Shown one piece after another: positions 1-10,020 of a stretch of DNA of 32,981 bases. A program made the translations under genes and the position numbers. Origin of the DNA: an uncultured Caryophanales bacterium (GTDB taxonomy: Bacteria > Bacillota_I > Bacilli_A > RFN20 > CAG-826); assembly GCA_947302535.1 (NCBI GenBank), contig CAMYVX010000012.1:1-32981 (forward strand). Reading direction: 5' to 3'. Every line of letters begins with the position of its first letter. Within the stretch, counting starts at the first letter, position 1. A model generated the notes under the pieces. It was not told the origin of the DNA and did no database searches. It saw only the letters and a list, made by a program, of their open reading frames with translations.

Positions 1-3000
1 AGACATGGGCGGCGCCATAAGCTTCAAGAGCCCAGACTTCCATTTCACCAAATCTCTGACCACCGTTTTGGGCTTTACCACCAAGTGGTTGTTGTGTGAC
101 TAAGGAGTAAGGTCCAGTCGCACGAGCATGTAATTTATCGTCAACCATGTGGACTAACTTAATCATATACATGCAGCCAACAGTGATTCTTTCATCGAAT
201 CTTTCGCCAGTCGTACCGTCATACAAGACAGTCTTGCCATCTGGATCCATCTTCGCTTTTTCCATCATGGCTAAGATTTCTTCATTAGTAATACCATCGA
301 AGACAGGAGTGGCTATTTTATAGCCAAGTTTTCTTAAAGCAAATCCTAAGTGGACTTCAAGAATCTGTCCGATGTTCATACGAGAAGGAACGCCTAATGG
401 GTTAAGCATAATGTCAACTGGTGTACCATCTGGAAGGAATGGCATATCAGCTTCTGGTAAAATACGAGAAATAACACCCTTATTACCATGACGTCCAGAC
501 ATCTTATCACCTTCAGAGATTTTTCTCTTTTGGACGATGTAGACTCTCACGACTTCATTAACTCCAGGTGGGAGTTCAACATCACTATTTTTGCCTTCAC
601 GTTTGAAGACTTTAACATCTAAAACGATACCAGCACCACCATGAGGAACACGGAGGGAAGCATCTTTACCTTCATTGGTTTTTTCACCAAAGATGGCCAT
701 GAATAATTTTTCTTCTGGAGTTGGTTCAGTTTGTCCTCTAGGAGTCACTTTACCGACTAAGATATCGCCTTCTTTAACTTCAGTACCAGGAATGATGATA
801 CCTCTTTCATCTAAGTGAGCTTTCGCTTCATTGGAGACGTTAGGAATGAAAGCAGTAATCTCTTCGTCCCCAAGTTTAGGAATGCTACGACATTCTAATT
901 CATATTTTTCAATATGAACGGATGTATAAACATCATCCTTCACTAATCTTTCAGACATGATAACCGCATCTTCATAGTTATAACCATTCCAAGTCATGAA
1001 GGCGATAGTCACGTTTTGACCTAAGGCTAAATCACCGTTTTCCATAGCAGGACCATCAGCGATAATTTGACCTTTTTTAATACGGTCGCCTTTATTCACG
1101 ATAGCCACTTGGTTAATACAAGTAGTTTGGTTACTTCTTTCGAATTTGATCAATTGATAAGTACGAGTTTCCCCGTTATCTTCTTTCACTTCGATAGTAC
1201 GGCTATCTTTATAAGTGACGACACCATCATTAACCGCGACGACCGCTAAACCACTATCACGAGCGACAAAGTGTTCTAAACCAGTACCCACGATAGGAGC
1301 GTGTGGTCTAAGGAGTGGTAAGGCTTGACGTTGCATGTTACTACCCATTAAGGCTCTCATTGTATCGTCATTTTCTAAGAATGGGATACTACCAGCAGCG
1401 ATAGAAACAATTTGTTTTGGAGAAACGTCAACAAAGTCGACTTCTTCTTTTCTAGCGATAATGTTTTCGCCTCTATGACGAGCAACAACAGTGTCGTTTA
1501 AAATCTCGCCGTTAGGGCCTAAATCAATATTCGCTTCCGCAATGGTGTAGTTCCACTCTTCATCCGCACTTAAGTAAACGGAATTTTCCGCATCATTTAA
1601 GACACGGCAAGTGGCTTTATCAACACGACGATATGGAGTTTCAATAAAGCCATATTTATTAATCTTCGCATAGGAAGCAAGGTTATTAATAAGACCGATG
1701 TTTTGACCTTCAGGAGTTTCAATTGGGCAGATTCTACCATAGTGAGAAACATGAACGTCACGCACTTCAGTGGAAGCTCTATCACGAGTTAAACCACCAG
1801 GTCCTAAAGCTGATAATCTTCTCTTGTTGGTTAATTCCGCAAGCGGATTAACTTGGTCCATAAATTGAGATAATTGAGAACTAGAGAAGAATTCTCTAAT
1901 CGCCGCTGTTAATGGACGAGGATTGATTAAAGCTTTTAATTTAACATTACCAATATCGGAAATAGACATCTTTTGTTGGACGGTTTTCACCATTTTGCCT
2001 AAACCAATACGGTATTGATTTTGAATTAATTCACCCACACAACGAATTCTTCTATTGCCAAGATGGTCAATATCATCAGTGGAGCCAAAACCATCTTGGA
2101 CATTTAAGAAGTAGGAGAAAGTAGCGACAATATCAGAAATGGTCACATGTGTCGCATCACAGTTAAGGTCAGTACCGATAACTTTACAAACCTTTTTATC
2201 CTTATCGTTGTTATAAACTTTGACAACATTCACGTCACCATGAGTGTCCAAAGCTTTGTTAATACGTAATTTTAATAAATGTGCTCCTTTTTCAAAGAAG
2301 TCTTCATTTCTTAAATCATCAACATCTTTCGCGTCGAGGGTATGACCCTTCTTAAATCTAATTTCTCCATCACTCGAGACTAGATTTTCCGCTAAGGTAC
2401 GACCAACTAAACGGTTGTAGATACCTAATTTTTTAATATATTTATAACGACCAGCTCTTCCTAAGTCATATCTTTTGGGATCAAAGAATTTTTGCACGAG
2501 GTAATTAACAATGCCTTCTTCAGTCACTGGTTCACCAGGTTTCATTTTTCTAAAGATTTCCACTAAAGCAGTCTTAGAAGAATTAATCTTTAATTCGTCA
2601 TCTTTAGCTAAGGTTAATTCTAAAGGATGGGAGTTTCCAAATAAGGAAATGATATCTTCGTTCTTTTCAATACCAATAGCCTTTAAAAGAATAGTCGCAT
2701 GAATCTTTCTTTGACGATCGATTCTCACATTTAAGATATCTTTGGTATCACTTTCGAATTGTAACCAGGTGCCTCTTCCAGGAATTAAGTCCGCTTCATA
2801 TAAATTTTTACCACCGGGTTTTCTTTCAATAGAAAGATAGGCACCAGGGGAACGGACTAATTGAGAGACGATAACTCTTTCCGCACCATTGACGATAAAT
2901 GTGCCGGATTTTGTCATTAATGGGAATTCACCCATATAGACTTCCGATTCTTGAATTTCTCCAGTATCTTTGTGATTAAGACGGAGAACTACATGAATCG

Positions 3001-3274
3001 GGGCGCTATAGGTGAGATCTTGTGCTTTACATTCCATTAAAGAATGCTTAGGCTCACCAAAGCGCAAAGAGACGTAGTCAATAGAAAGATTTTCACTAGT
3101 ATTTAAAATAGGGAAAGATTCTTTAAAGACTTCGTCTAAACCTTTTTCTTTAAATTCCTCATAGGATTTTGTTTGAATTTCTACGAGGTTTGGAAGTGGG
3201 AGCTGACCACTTACACGGGAATAATCATAACGATTATTGTTTAATTGTTTGAGATTTGTGATTTCTCTTATCAT
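1..3274 (-). CDS. rpoB: DNA-directed RNA polymerase beta subunit (partial; C-terminus runs off the left edge)
   Basis: Reverse strand open from ATG at 3274 ([42 protein letters not shown]) to [25 protein letters not shown] at the window edge; located after rplL as expected. Confidence 0.97.
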   Translation of the reverse strand, partial: MIREITNLKQLNNNRYDYSRVSGQLPLPNLVEIQTKSYEEFKEKGLDEVFKESFPILNTSENLSIDYVSLRFGEPKHSLMECKAQDLTYSAPIHVVLRLNHKDTGEIQESEVYMGEFPLMTKSGTFIVNGAERVIVSQLVRSPGAYLSIERKPGGKNLYEADLIPGRGTWLQFESDTKDILNVRIDRQRKIHATILLKAIGIEKNEDIISLFGNSHPLELTLAKDDELKINSSKTALVEIFRKMKPGEPVTEEGIVNYLVQKFFDPKRYDLGRAGRYKYIKKLGIYNRLVGRTLAENLVSSDGEIRFKKGHTLDAKDVDDLRNEDFFEKGAHLLKLRINKALDTHGDVNVVKVYNNDKDKKVCKVIGTDLNCDATHVTISDIVATFSYFLNVQDGFGSTDDIDHLGNRRIRCVGELIQNQYRIGLGKMVKTVQQKMSISDIGNVKLKALINPRPLTAAIREFFSSSQLSQFMDQVNPLAELTNKRRLSALGPGGLTRDRASTEVRDVHVSHYGRICPIETPEGQNIGLINNLASYAKINKYGFIETPYRRVDKATCRVLNDAENSVYLSADEEWNYTIAEANIDLGPNGEILNDTVVARHRGENIIARKEEVDFVDVSPKQIVSIAAGSIPFLENDDTMRALMGSNMQRQALPLLRPHAPIVGTGLEHFVARDSGLAVVAVNDGVVTYKDSRTIEVKEDNGETRTYQLIKFERSNQTTCINQVAIVNKGDRIKKGQIIADGPAMENGDLALGQNVTIAFMTWNGYNYEDAVIMSERLVKDDVYTSVHIEKYELECRSIPKLGDEEITAFIPNVSNEAKAHLDERGIIIPGTEVKEGDILVGKVTPRGQTEPTPEEKLFMAIFGEKTNEGKDASLRVPHGGAGIVLDVKVFKREGKNSDVELPPGVNEVVRVYIVQKRKISEGDKMSGRHGNKGVISRILPEADMPFLPDGTPVDIMLNPLGVPSRMNIGQILEVHLGFALRKLGYKIATPVFDGITNEEILAMMEKAKMDPDGKTVLYDGTTGERFDERITVGCMYMIKLVHMVDDKLHARATGPYSLVTQQPLGGKAQNGGQRFGEMEVWALEAYGAAHV

Positions 3275-3292
3275 TTATAATGTAGCTCCTTT

Positions 3293-3898
3293 TCAATTTT
3301 CGGGCTTATCTGCACGATACACGTAATATCCTTTATCTTTTTTTAATAAAGTGATGTTCCCAAATAGGCTTTCAATATATCTACTTGCTGATGGAGCACC
3401 TTGATTTTTACGAATAACAATGAGAAGACTACCACCATTTTTTAATTTATCTAACGCTCCTTCATACATCAGGTATGTGACCTTTTTACCAGCGCGAATG
3501 GGAGGGTTGATAAGAATAAAATCGAATGGTCCTTGTATGTTTTCATAGATGTTACTTTCAAGGCAAGTAACTCTTTGGCTTAATCCAAGCATGTGCGCGT
3601 TATCCTTAGCGAGCGCTAGGGCGCGCGTATTAATATCTGCGAGAGTTAATCTCGCATCAGATGAGGTTAGGGCGATAGTTAAGCCGATAGGGCCATATCC
3701 ACATCCTAAATCCAATATTTCTCCCGAAAGCCGGAGGGGTACTAAGACCCGTAAAAAGGCCAAAGTCCCCTCATCAAGATGCTTTTTGGAGAATACTCCG
3801 TTATCAGTTAATAGGGTAATATTCTGCCCATTTATCTTGTAAGATATGGTCCGCTTATTTGACGCGACAAGGGGATCATTTTCAAAGTATTGGGACAT
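3293..3898 (-). CDS. Class I SAM-dependent methyltransferase, RsmC/YbxB-like
   Basis: LDLGCGYGPIGL SAM motif and ILINPPIRAGK catalytic motif; position between rplL and rpoB matches B. subtilis ybxB. Confidence 0.9.
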   Translation of the reverse strand: MSQYFENDPLVASNKRTISYKINGQNITLLTDNGVFSKKHLDEGTLAFLRVLVPLRLSGEILDLGCGYGPIGLTIALTSSDARLTLADINTRALALAKDNAHMLGLSQRVTCLESNIYENIQGPFDFILINPPIRAGKKVTYLMYEGALDKLKNGGSLLIVIRKNQGAPSASRYIESLFGNITLLKKDKGYYVYRADKPEN

Positions 3899-3927
3899 AA
3901 TTACCTCTTTTGATTAATAGGGTAGGA

Positions 3928-4302
3928 TTATTTAATTTCGCATTCAGCACCAGCGGCTTCAAGAGCTTTCTTGTGTTCCTCAGCTTCAACTGGGGAGATT
4001 TTGCTCTTGACAGCGACAGGAGCGCCATCAACGAGTTTTTTGGCATCCATTAAGGATAAACCGGTAATAGCTTGAACAGCTTTAATGACTGGAACTTTGC
4101 TTTGTCCAGCACTCTTTAAGATTAAGTCAACTTCGCTTGGACCAGCAGCAGCAACTTCTTCTTCAGCAGGAGCAGCAGCAGCGACAGGGGCAGCAGCGGT
4201 GACACCAAATTCTTCTTCGACAGCCTTAACTAATTCGTTGAGTTCTAAGACAGTCATTTCTTTTAATGAAGCAATAATTTCTTCTTTTGTTAATTTTGCC
4301 AT
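3928..4302 (-). CDS. rplL: 50S ribosomal protein L7/L12
   Basis: Ala/Glu-rich hinge and C-terminal [39 protein letters not shown]. Confidence 0.98.
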   Translation of the reverse strand: MAKLTKEEIIASLKEMTVLELNELVKAVEEEFGVTAAAPVAAAAPAEEEVAAAGPSEVDLILKSAGQSKVPVIKAVQAITGLSLMDAKKLVDGAPVAVKSKISPVEAEEHKKALEAAGAECEIK

Positions 4303-4326
4303 AAAATGATTTCCTCCTAATTGGCG

Positions 4327-4815
4327 TTATTTTGCATCCGCAACAGCTTGAACAGCGCAAGCAAATTGACGGATAGGTGCTTGTAAGCACGATAAGAACA
4401 TGGAAATAAGTCCTTCTCTTCCAGGCATCTTAGCCACATCAACCATGGCTTTGCTGTCTAAGAATTTACCTTCGACGAAACCACCTTTGATGGCAAGGAC
4501 ATTACCAAATCTACGAGAATATTTGTTAACAATCTTTGGTCCGTTAGAGTATTCAGCGGAGAAGATAATAGCGTTTGGGCCTTCTAAGGCTTCCACACCA
4601 CCATCATAGCCGAGTTCTTTAACAGCACGAGCCACGAGTGAATTTTTGTAAACGCAAAGTTCAGCACCTTCAGCGCGTAAAGCACGACGGACCTCTTGAA
4701 GTTTGGCGACACTTAATCCACGATATTCCGCAATAGTAATACTTTGGGAAGCTTTGGCTTTGTCAACGATTTCTTTAACGACGTTTTGTTTCGCTTCTAA
4801 GATTTGTTGATTCAT
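4327..4815 (-). CDS. rplJ: 50S ribosomal protein L10
   Basis: SITIAEYRGLSVAKLQEVRRALRAEGAELCVYKNSLVARA; synteny. Confidence 0.97.
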   Translation of the reverse strand: MNQQILEAKQNVVKEIVDKAKASQSITIAEYRGLSVAKLQEVRRALRAEGAELCVYKNSLVARAVKELGYDGGVEALEGPNAIIFSAEYSNGPKIVNKYSRRFGNVLAIKGGFVEGKFLDSKAMVDVAKMPGREGLISMFLSCLQAPIRQFACAVQAVADAK

Positions 4816-4839
4816 GTGTTCTTGACCTCCTTTTCAATT

Positions 4840-4945
4840 TGTTTTGAGTTTTTGAGGCTCCAATATACGGGTAGAAATTTATTTCTAATTCCCTCGGTAA
4901 CATGATTAAGGCTCAACGCCCGTTACTGTCTTTGGTATATTGAAA
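4840..4945 (-). promoter_or_regulatory. L10-type ribosomal protein leader upstream of rplJ
   Basis: In the rplA-rplJ gap; closing stem 4861-4868 (caatatac) with 4935-4942 (gtatattg); inner pairing cggtaac (4895-4901) with gttactg (4922-4928); position and architecture match the L10 leader family. Confidence 0.7.
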
Positions 4946-4952
4946 TCTTTAA

Positions 4953-5636
4953 TTAGCGACCATTAAATGTGAAGTTAATGGATGGTCCCATGGTCGTAGA
5001 GACAACCGCAGTTTTAATGTATGTGCCCTTCACAGCAGCAGGTTTAGCCTTTAAGATGGCTTCCACTAAAGCGTGTAAGTTATCAGCAATCTTCTTCTCA
5101 TCAAAGCTCACACGAGCAATGGAGACATGCATATTGGCTTCTTTATCAACACGATATTCCACCTTACCAGCTTTGATTTCTTTCACAGCTTTAGCAATAT
5201 CTGGAGAGACTGTACCAGTCTTTGGGTTTGGCATTAAGCCTTTTGGACCTAAGACTCTACCAAGTTTACCGATTTCGCCCATCATATTTGGGGTAGCAAC
5301 GATAACATCGAAGTCAAACCAGTTTTCTTTTTGGATTTTTTCAAGCATTTCCTTACCACCGGCGAAATCCGCACCAGCAGCAGTCGCTTCTTCAACTCTA
5401 TCAGTGATGGCTAAGACTTTCTTAGTTTTGCCATTACCATGTGGGAGGATGAGAGTTCCTCTGATTTGTTGATCAGCTTGTCTTGGGTCGACATTGAGTC
5501 TGAAGGAGACATCAACAGTCGCATCGAACTTCACAGTGGAAGTCTCTTTGACTAATTTGGCTGCTTCTTCAACAGTATAAAGTTTGGAGCTATCGACTTT
5601 TTCAATAGCGGCAAGATATTTCTTTCCTCTTTTCAT
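4953..5636 (-). CDS. rplA: 50S ribosomal protein L1
   Basis: [15 protein letters not shown]..., [29 protein letters not shown]. Confidence 0.98.
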   Translation of the reverse strand: MKRGKKYLAAIEKVDSSKLYTVEEAAKLVKETSTVKFDATVDVSFRLNVDPRQADQQIRGTLILPHGNGKTKKVLAITDRVEEATAAGADFAGGKEMLEKIQKENWFDFDVIVATPNMMGEIGKLGRVLGPKGLMPNPKTGTVSPDIAKAVKEIKAGKVEYRVDKEANMHVSIARVSFDEKKIADNLHALVEAILKAKPAAVKGTYIKTAVVSTTMGPSINFTFNGR

Positions 5637-5647
5637 AGCGATTCTCC

Positions 5648-6061
5648 TTATGCGTCAACCACAATACCCATATTAAGGGCTGTGCCTTCTACCACCTTAC
5701 AAGCTGCCTCAATGTCAGTGCAGTTAAGGTCTGGTAATTTGTACTCCGCGATTTCACGAAGTTTTGCTCTAGAAATGTGACCAACAACACCTTTACGGCC
5801 TGTAGCACTTCCTTTAGCAACACCAGCGGCTTTTAATAATAAACCCGCCACTGGAGAGGTCTTGACGACAAAGTCATAAGACTTGTCTTCGTAAGCTGTA
5901 ATAAGAACAGGAACAACTTCACCACGTCTATCCGCAGTTTTAGCGTTGAAGTCAGTACAGAACTTGGCCATATTGACGCCAGCAGCGGCAAGTTTTGGAC
6001 CAGGTTTGGCTTCACCACCAGGGAGTTCCATCTTCACAACTTTTGCGATTTTTTTACTCAC
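5648..6061 (-). CDS. rplK: 50S ribosomal protein L11
   Basis: [32 protein letters not shown]...; SD AGGAGG upstream of a GTG start. Confidence 0.97.
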   Translation of the reverse strand: MSKKIAKVVKMELPGGEAKPGPKLAAAGVNMAKFCTDFNAKTADRRGEVVPVLITAYEDKSYDFVVKTSPVAGLLLKAAGVAKGSATGRKGVVGHISRAKLREIAEYKLPDLNCTDIEAACKVVEGTALNMGIVVDA

Positions 6062-6090
6062 GTGACTTTCCTCCTTTTTTGAATGTCAGT

Positions 6091-6130
6091 GTCGTGGGGA
6101 TATTGAGTGAAATCACCACTCTTCCACGAA
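6091..6130 (-). promoter_or_regulatory. Structured 5' leader of rplK-rplA (candidate ribosomal protein autoregulatory hairpin)
   Basis: Nested stems cgtgg (6093-6097)/ccacg (6124-6128) and gagtg (6105-6109)/cactc (6117-6121) just upstream of the rplK SD. Confidence 0.4.
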
Positions 6131-6581
6131 CCTGTTATATGTGCTCTCATACACAAACAACATGCCCGATTAATATATCAAAATAGCGTACATATGTGCA
6201 AGGCTTTTTTTATAAAATTTCAAATAAAGGCGTAATGTGTAAATAGTTTTTAACCTTATTTCAAATAGAGATTATGATTGAATTTAATGGTAAAATCTTT
6301 ATACATTGAACTCAAATTATAGAAAAGTAACCGATTTTAAGACCAAAAACGCCCTATATATGGATTTTTTTATATGATTTCAAAATAGTCGTCGAAACTT
6401 TAGACATTCAAAACAAAGTTAACCTATTTTGGTCGAACATATTTTTATTATATTTTTTCTAATGTTGACTCGCCAGGCTTATGCACTTGTGTAGCAAATT
6501 TATACCGCGCACTCACATTTTTCTTGCCTATACATATACGTATGGTAAGATTATGCTAGAGAATGGAGGTTTTCATTTTTT

Positions 6582-9500
6582 ATGAAAAACAAAAAACTAT
6601 TATTTGGTTTCCTTCTAGCCATGGCTCTTCCTTTTGCTGGATGTAGTGCGGTTGTTGAACACACCGTGCATACATACTCCGAAGAATGGTCCATGGATGG
6701 TACTGGCCACTGGCATCAATGTGTCGAATGTAATGCTAGGGTCGACTACTACGAACATTCATTTACCGATTGGGTTATTGAGAGTGTTACCTCTTGTACC
6801 GAACCCGGTATTGCTTATCGTGTTTGTAAGGTCTGTCAATATAGAGAAGAAATTGATGAACCCGCTAGAGGACACGAATGGGAAGATGAATGGACAATTG
6901 ATAGAGAAGCCAACTGCTCTCAAGAAGGTGAAAAATCCCATCACTGTGCTGTTTGTGATGAAAGAAAAGATATCACTATCATTCCTAAGAATGGTGTCCA
7001 CCTTCATACCTACACAATTCACGAGAACGAAAAGACTCCAGACTGCACTCATAGCGGAGGCTGGGATGAAGTCACGTATTGTGAAGATTGTGGAAACGAA
7101 GTTGATAGAGAATTCCACTTTGTACCTGCTTTAGGTCATGATTGGGATACCGATTGGACAATTGATAAGGAATCAACTTGTACAATCCACGGTGAAAAAT
7201 CCCATCACTGTTTAAGATGTGATGAAAGAAAAGATATCACCACCATGCCAACAAACGACAAACATAATCCAGGTGAAGCTACACAAACGAATTATGTAGA
7301 TCCAACCTGTACTGAAGATGGCGGGTACGACACCGTTGTTATTTGTCAAGATTGTGGCAAAACATTAAGTTCCACTCACACCACTCTTCCTGCTTTAGGA
7401 CATACTCCAGGTGATATCGTTACTAGTAACGTTATTCCTGCGACTTGTACTGAACCAGGTGGATATGATGAAGATGTTTATTGTGAGGTTTGTGGTGAAC
7501 ATTTAGAGCACGACCACGTGGATATTCCTGCTAAAGGTCATGTTCCTGGTCAACCACAAATTAGAAATTTACATGAAGCTACATGTACTGAAGATGGTAG
7601 CTATGATGAAACAATCTACTGTACCGTCTGTAACGAAGTTTTAGAAGATCATCACCATGTTATTCCTGCTAAAGGACATACAGCTGGAGAAGGTGTCAAA
7701 ACTAATGTTGTTGAACCAACATGCACCCTTCCAGGTAGTTACGACGAAGAAGTTTATTGCTCCGTTTGTGGTGAATTTATGTCGTCCGAACACGTCGTTG
7801 TCCCCGCTAAAGGACATACATGGTCAAGTGAATGGACAATCGATGTTGAACCTTCATGTGTTACAGAAGGTGAAAGAAGCCACCACTGTTTAGAATGTGA
7901 AGAAAGAACTGATATCGAACCAGTTCCTCCAGTTTCTGGAAATCACGTTCATACACATGATGTCATCAGTAATGAAATTGATCCAAATTGTACAGAAGCA
8001 GGTTCATACTTCAAAGAAGTATATTGTGATGACTGTGGTGAATTAGTTTCTAGTGAAACCGTTATTGTTCCTGCTTTAGGACATAACTTCACAGAATGGA
8101 CAGAAATCGCGCACCCTACCGCTGTTAGCAAAGGTATGATGGAACGCACCTGTTTAAGATGTGGACATTATGAAACAGAAGAATTACCTGTTCTTGTATG
8201 CCACTATGAAATCGTAGATGATCATATTGAATTAATCGCTGAAAATGGCGAAGTGCAACATGATTTAACTTATGAAGGTCACTCCTTCGATAGCAATGGC
8301 GTGATGATTGCTGATGGAGAATTCTTCACTTTAAATGGCAATACATACTACTTGGTAGATAACCATATTGTCACTGGATTCATGGTTATTAATGAAACCC
8401 TCTACTATTTTGATGAAGATGGTGTCATGGTTACTAACACCGTTATCGATGATTATGACCTCACCAATGATGGTAGCAACGACGAAGTAACATTCGATAG
8501 TAACGGTCATGGTTCTTTACCAGACACAAGCATTATTTTCATCAAAGATGAATCATACTTAATCGAGGGAACTCACGTCTATTCTAAGTCCAACGTCACA
8601 TTCAAAATTATTGAATCTGATGATGACTTAGTGGATCGTAACAATCCTTTACTCGCTAATGTCCATGTCTCATTAACCATAAGAGGGCAAATTTATGATG
8701 GCTACACTAACGAAGAAGGTTTAGTCACTATTAACGCTGCTTATGGTGAAGCTAGTTTATCACTCGAACTTTCTGGATATAAAACTAGAACTGATACATT
8801 AGCTATCAATCAACCAGAATTCTACTTCACATACGCTATCGATTTAGATGTTTCTAACACATTAAATGGTCGTGTTGTGGTCGCGGATAATGATCAAGAC
8901 TTCACCAACAACCAACCATTAGATAACGCTGAATTAACATTAACTCGTGTTGGCAACTATGTTGAATACATTGAACCAAGAACCGTTACAAGTAACGCTG
9001 AAGGACGTTACACATTTGAAAATCTCACCGCTGGTGTTTATCAAATTATCGTCCATAAAGATGGATATAAAGACATCTTTGATGTTGTTTACATCAATGG
9101 CGGTGTCACAGTTACACAAAATATCCTTATGGAAGCGGTCTCTGAAGAAAACGTTGAATTAGGATCTATTTCCGGTCAAGTAAGAGATGCGACTAAACAA
9201 ACTGTTACTCCAATTGAAGGAATTACATTAAAATTCCGTTCTGGTATCAATATGACTTATGGTGAAGTTTTATATGAAACCACTACCGATAGCAATGGTA
9301 ATTATTCCGTTGATGTCGATCCAGGTAACTACACCATTCAAGCCGTTGACGAAAGAGAAAATCCAGGCACACGTTACAGTTCAACTATATTAGTTGTCAA
9401 AGTTTTGTCTAACGTTACATTAACCGGACAAAATATCGCTATGTCTCCTACTGTTACTGGTGTTCGTATCGTCTTAACTTGGGGCTCAACTCCAAATGAC

Positions 9501-9875
9501 CTTGATTCCCATACTTTGTTCTCTGATGGTAAACACATCTACTATGGTAACAAATCAGTAAGTGGTTATGGAAACTTAGACGTTGATGATACCACAGCGT
9601 ATGGACCAGAAACCACTACTATCACTGGTACCACTAGATCATTCACATATTATGTTTACAACTACTCAAACGGCGGAAACTATGTTTTATCCAATTCTGG
9701 AGCTGTTGTGAAGATTTATATTGGTGATGCAGAAACTGGAGAAGAAATCCAATACACATTCAATGTTCCTTACGGATCAGGTAGATATTGGAATGTCTTC
9801 ACCTATAATGCCTCAACTGGAAGATTAACTTTCAGTAACTACATTTCTAACAGTTCGCCAAGTACACCATACTAG
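6582..9875 (+). CDS. Large secreted lipoprotein: about 12 Cys/His-rich repeats, a short cell-wall-binding-like segment, carboxypeptidase-regulatory-like domains and a C-terminal YfaP/DUF2135-like domain
   Basis: Lipoprotein signal MKNKKLLFGFLLAMALPFAGC; repeats of C-x(10-11)-C-x2-C ... PA(K/L)GH; GRVVVAD...NAEGRYTFENLTAGVYQIIVHKDGY; LTWGSTPNDLDSHTLFSDGKHIYYGNK...LDVDDTTAYGPET; SD GGAGG upstream. Confidence 0.85.
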   Translation: MKNKKLLFGFLLAMALPFAGCSAVVEHTVHTYSEEWSMDGTGHWHQCVECNARVDYYEHSFTDWVIESVTSCTEPGIAYRVCKVCQYREEIDEPARGHEWEDEWTIDREANCSQEGEKSHHCAVCDERKDITIIPKNGVHLHTYTIHENEKTPDCTHSGGWDEVTYCEDCGNEVDREFHFVPALGHDWDTDWTIDKESTCTIHGEKSHHCLRCDERKDITTMPTNDKHNPGEATQTNYVDPTCTEDGGYDTVVICQDCGKTLSSTHTTLPALGHTPGDIVTSNVIPATCTEPGGYDEDVYCEVCGEHLEHDHVDIPAKGHVPGQPQIRNLHEATCTEDGSYDETIYCTVCNEVLEDHHHVIPAKGHTAGEGVKTNVVEPTCTLPGSYDEEVYCSVCGEFMSSEHVVVPAKGHTWSSEWTIDVEPSCVTEGERSHHCLECEERTDIEPVPPVSGNHVHTHDVISNEIDPNCTEAGSYFKEVYCDDCGELVSSETVIVPALGHNFTEWTEIAHPTAVSKGMMERTCLRCGHYETEELPVLVCHYEIVDDHIELIAENGEVQHDLTYEGHSFDSNGVMIADGEFFTLNGNTYYLVDNHIVTGFMVINETLYYFDEDGVMVTNTVIDDYDLTNDGSNDEVTFDSNGHGSLPDTSIIFIKDESYLIEGTHVYSKSNVTFKIIESDDDLVDRNNPLLANVHVSLTIRGQIYDGYTNEEGLVTINAAYGEASLSLELSGYKTRTDTLAINQPEFYFTYAIDLDVSNTLNGRVVVADNDQDFTNNQPLDNAELTLTRVGNYVEYIEPRTVTSNAEGRYTFENLTAGVYQIIVHKDGYKDIFDVVYINGGVTVTQNILMEAVSEENVELGSISGQVRDATKQTVTPIEGITLKFRSGINMTYGEVLYETTTDSNGNYSVDVDPGNYTIQAVDERENPGTRYSSTILVVKVLSNVTLTGQNIAMSPTVTGVRIVLTWGSTPNDLDSHTLFSDGKHIYYGNKSVSGYGNLDVDDTTAYGPETTTITGTTRSFTYYVYNYSNGGNYVLSNSGAVVKIYIGDAETGEEIQYTFNVPYGSGRYWNVFTYNASTGRLTFSNYISNSSPSTPY
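6891..7240 (+). repeat. Internal two-repeat-unit duplication within the Cys-rich lipoprotein gene
   Basis: 50-bp near-identical blocks 6927-6976 and 7191-7240 (ggtgaaaaatcccatcactgt...gatgaaagaaaagatatcac), each preceded by tggacaattgata; a diverged third copy near 7834-7920. Confidence 0.85.
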
Positions 9876-9896
9876 AAGTAGTTAAAACTAAAGATT

Positions 9897-9924
9897 AGGA
9901 CTAGAAATTCTAGTCCTTTTTCTT
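9897..9924 (+). terminator. Rho-independent terminator after the Cys-rich lipoprotein gene
   Basis: aggactagaa-a-ttctagtcct followed by tttttctt. Confidence 0.85.
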
Positions 9925-9977
9925 ATAGGTATGAAATAATATTCTCTTTATTAAATTTTACAAAAATTTGAGAATAT

Positions 9978-10006
9978 TAGACTTTTAAGTTTAGTAAGTG
10001 TATAAT
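9978..10006 (+). promoter_or_regulatory. Sigma-A-like promoter of ktrBA
   Basis: tagact (9978-9983), 17-nt spacer, tataat (10001-10006); only 14 nt to ATG at 10021. Confidence 0.65.
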
Positions 10007-10020
10007 ACTTGCGATTTTAT

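Noticed and set aside
1067-2702. Small ORFs at 1067-1249, 1597-1785 and 2511-2702
   Set aside because: All lie inside rpoB in other frames
4969-5472. 167-aa plus-strand ORF opposite rplA, and similar ORFs opposite rplL, rplJ, moeA, modB and folC
   Set aside because: Antisense shadows of highly conserved coding genes; no SD and no recognisable protein family
6150-6560. AT-rich rplK-lipoprotein divergent region as a CRISPR, mobile-element end or structured RNA
   Set aside because: No regularly spaced repeats, inverted terminal repeats or convincing long stems seen; treated as ordinary divergent promoter DNA
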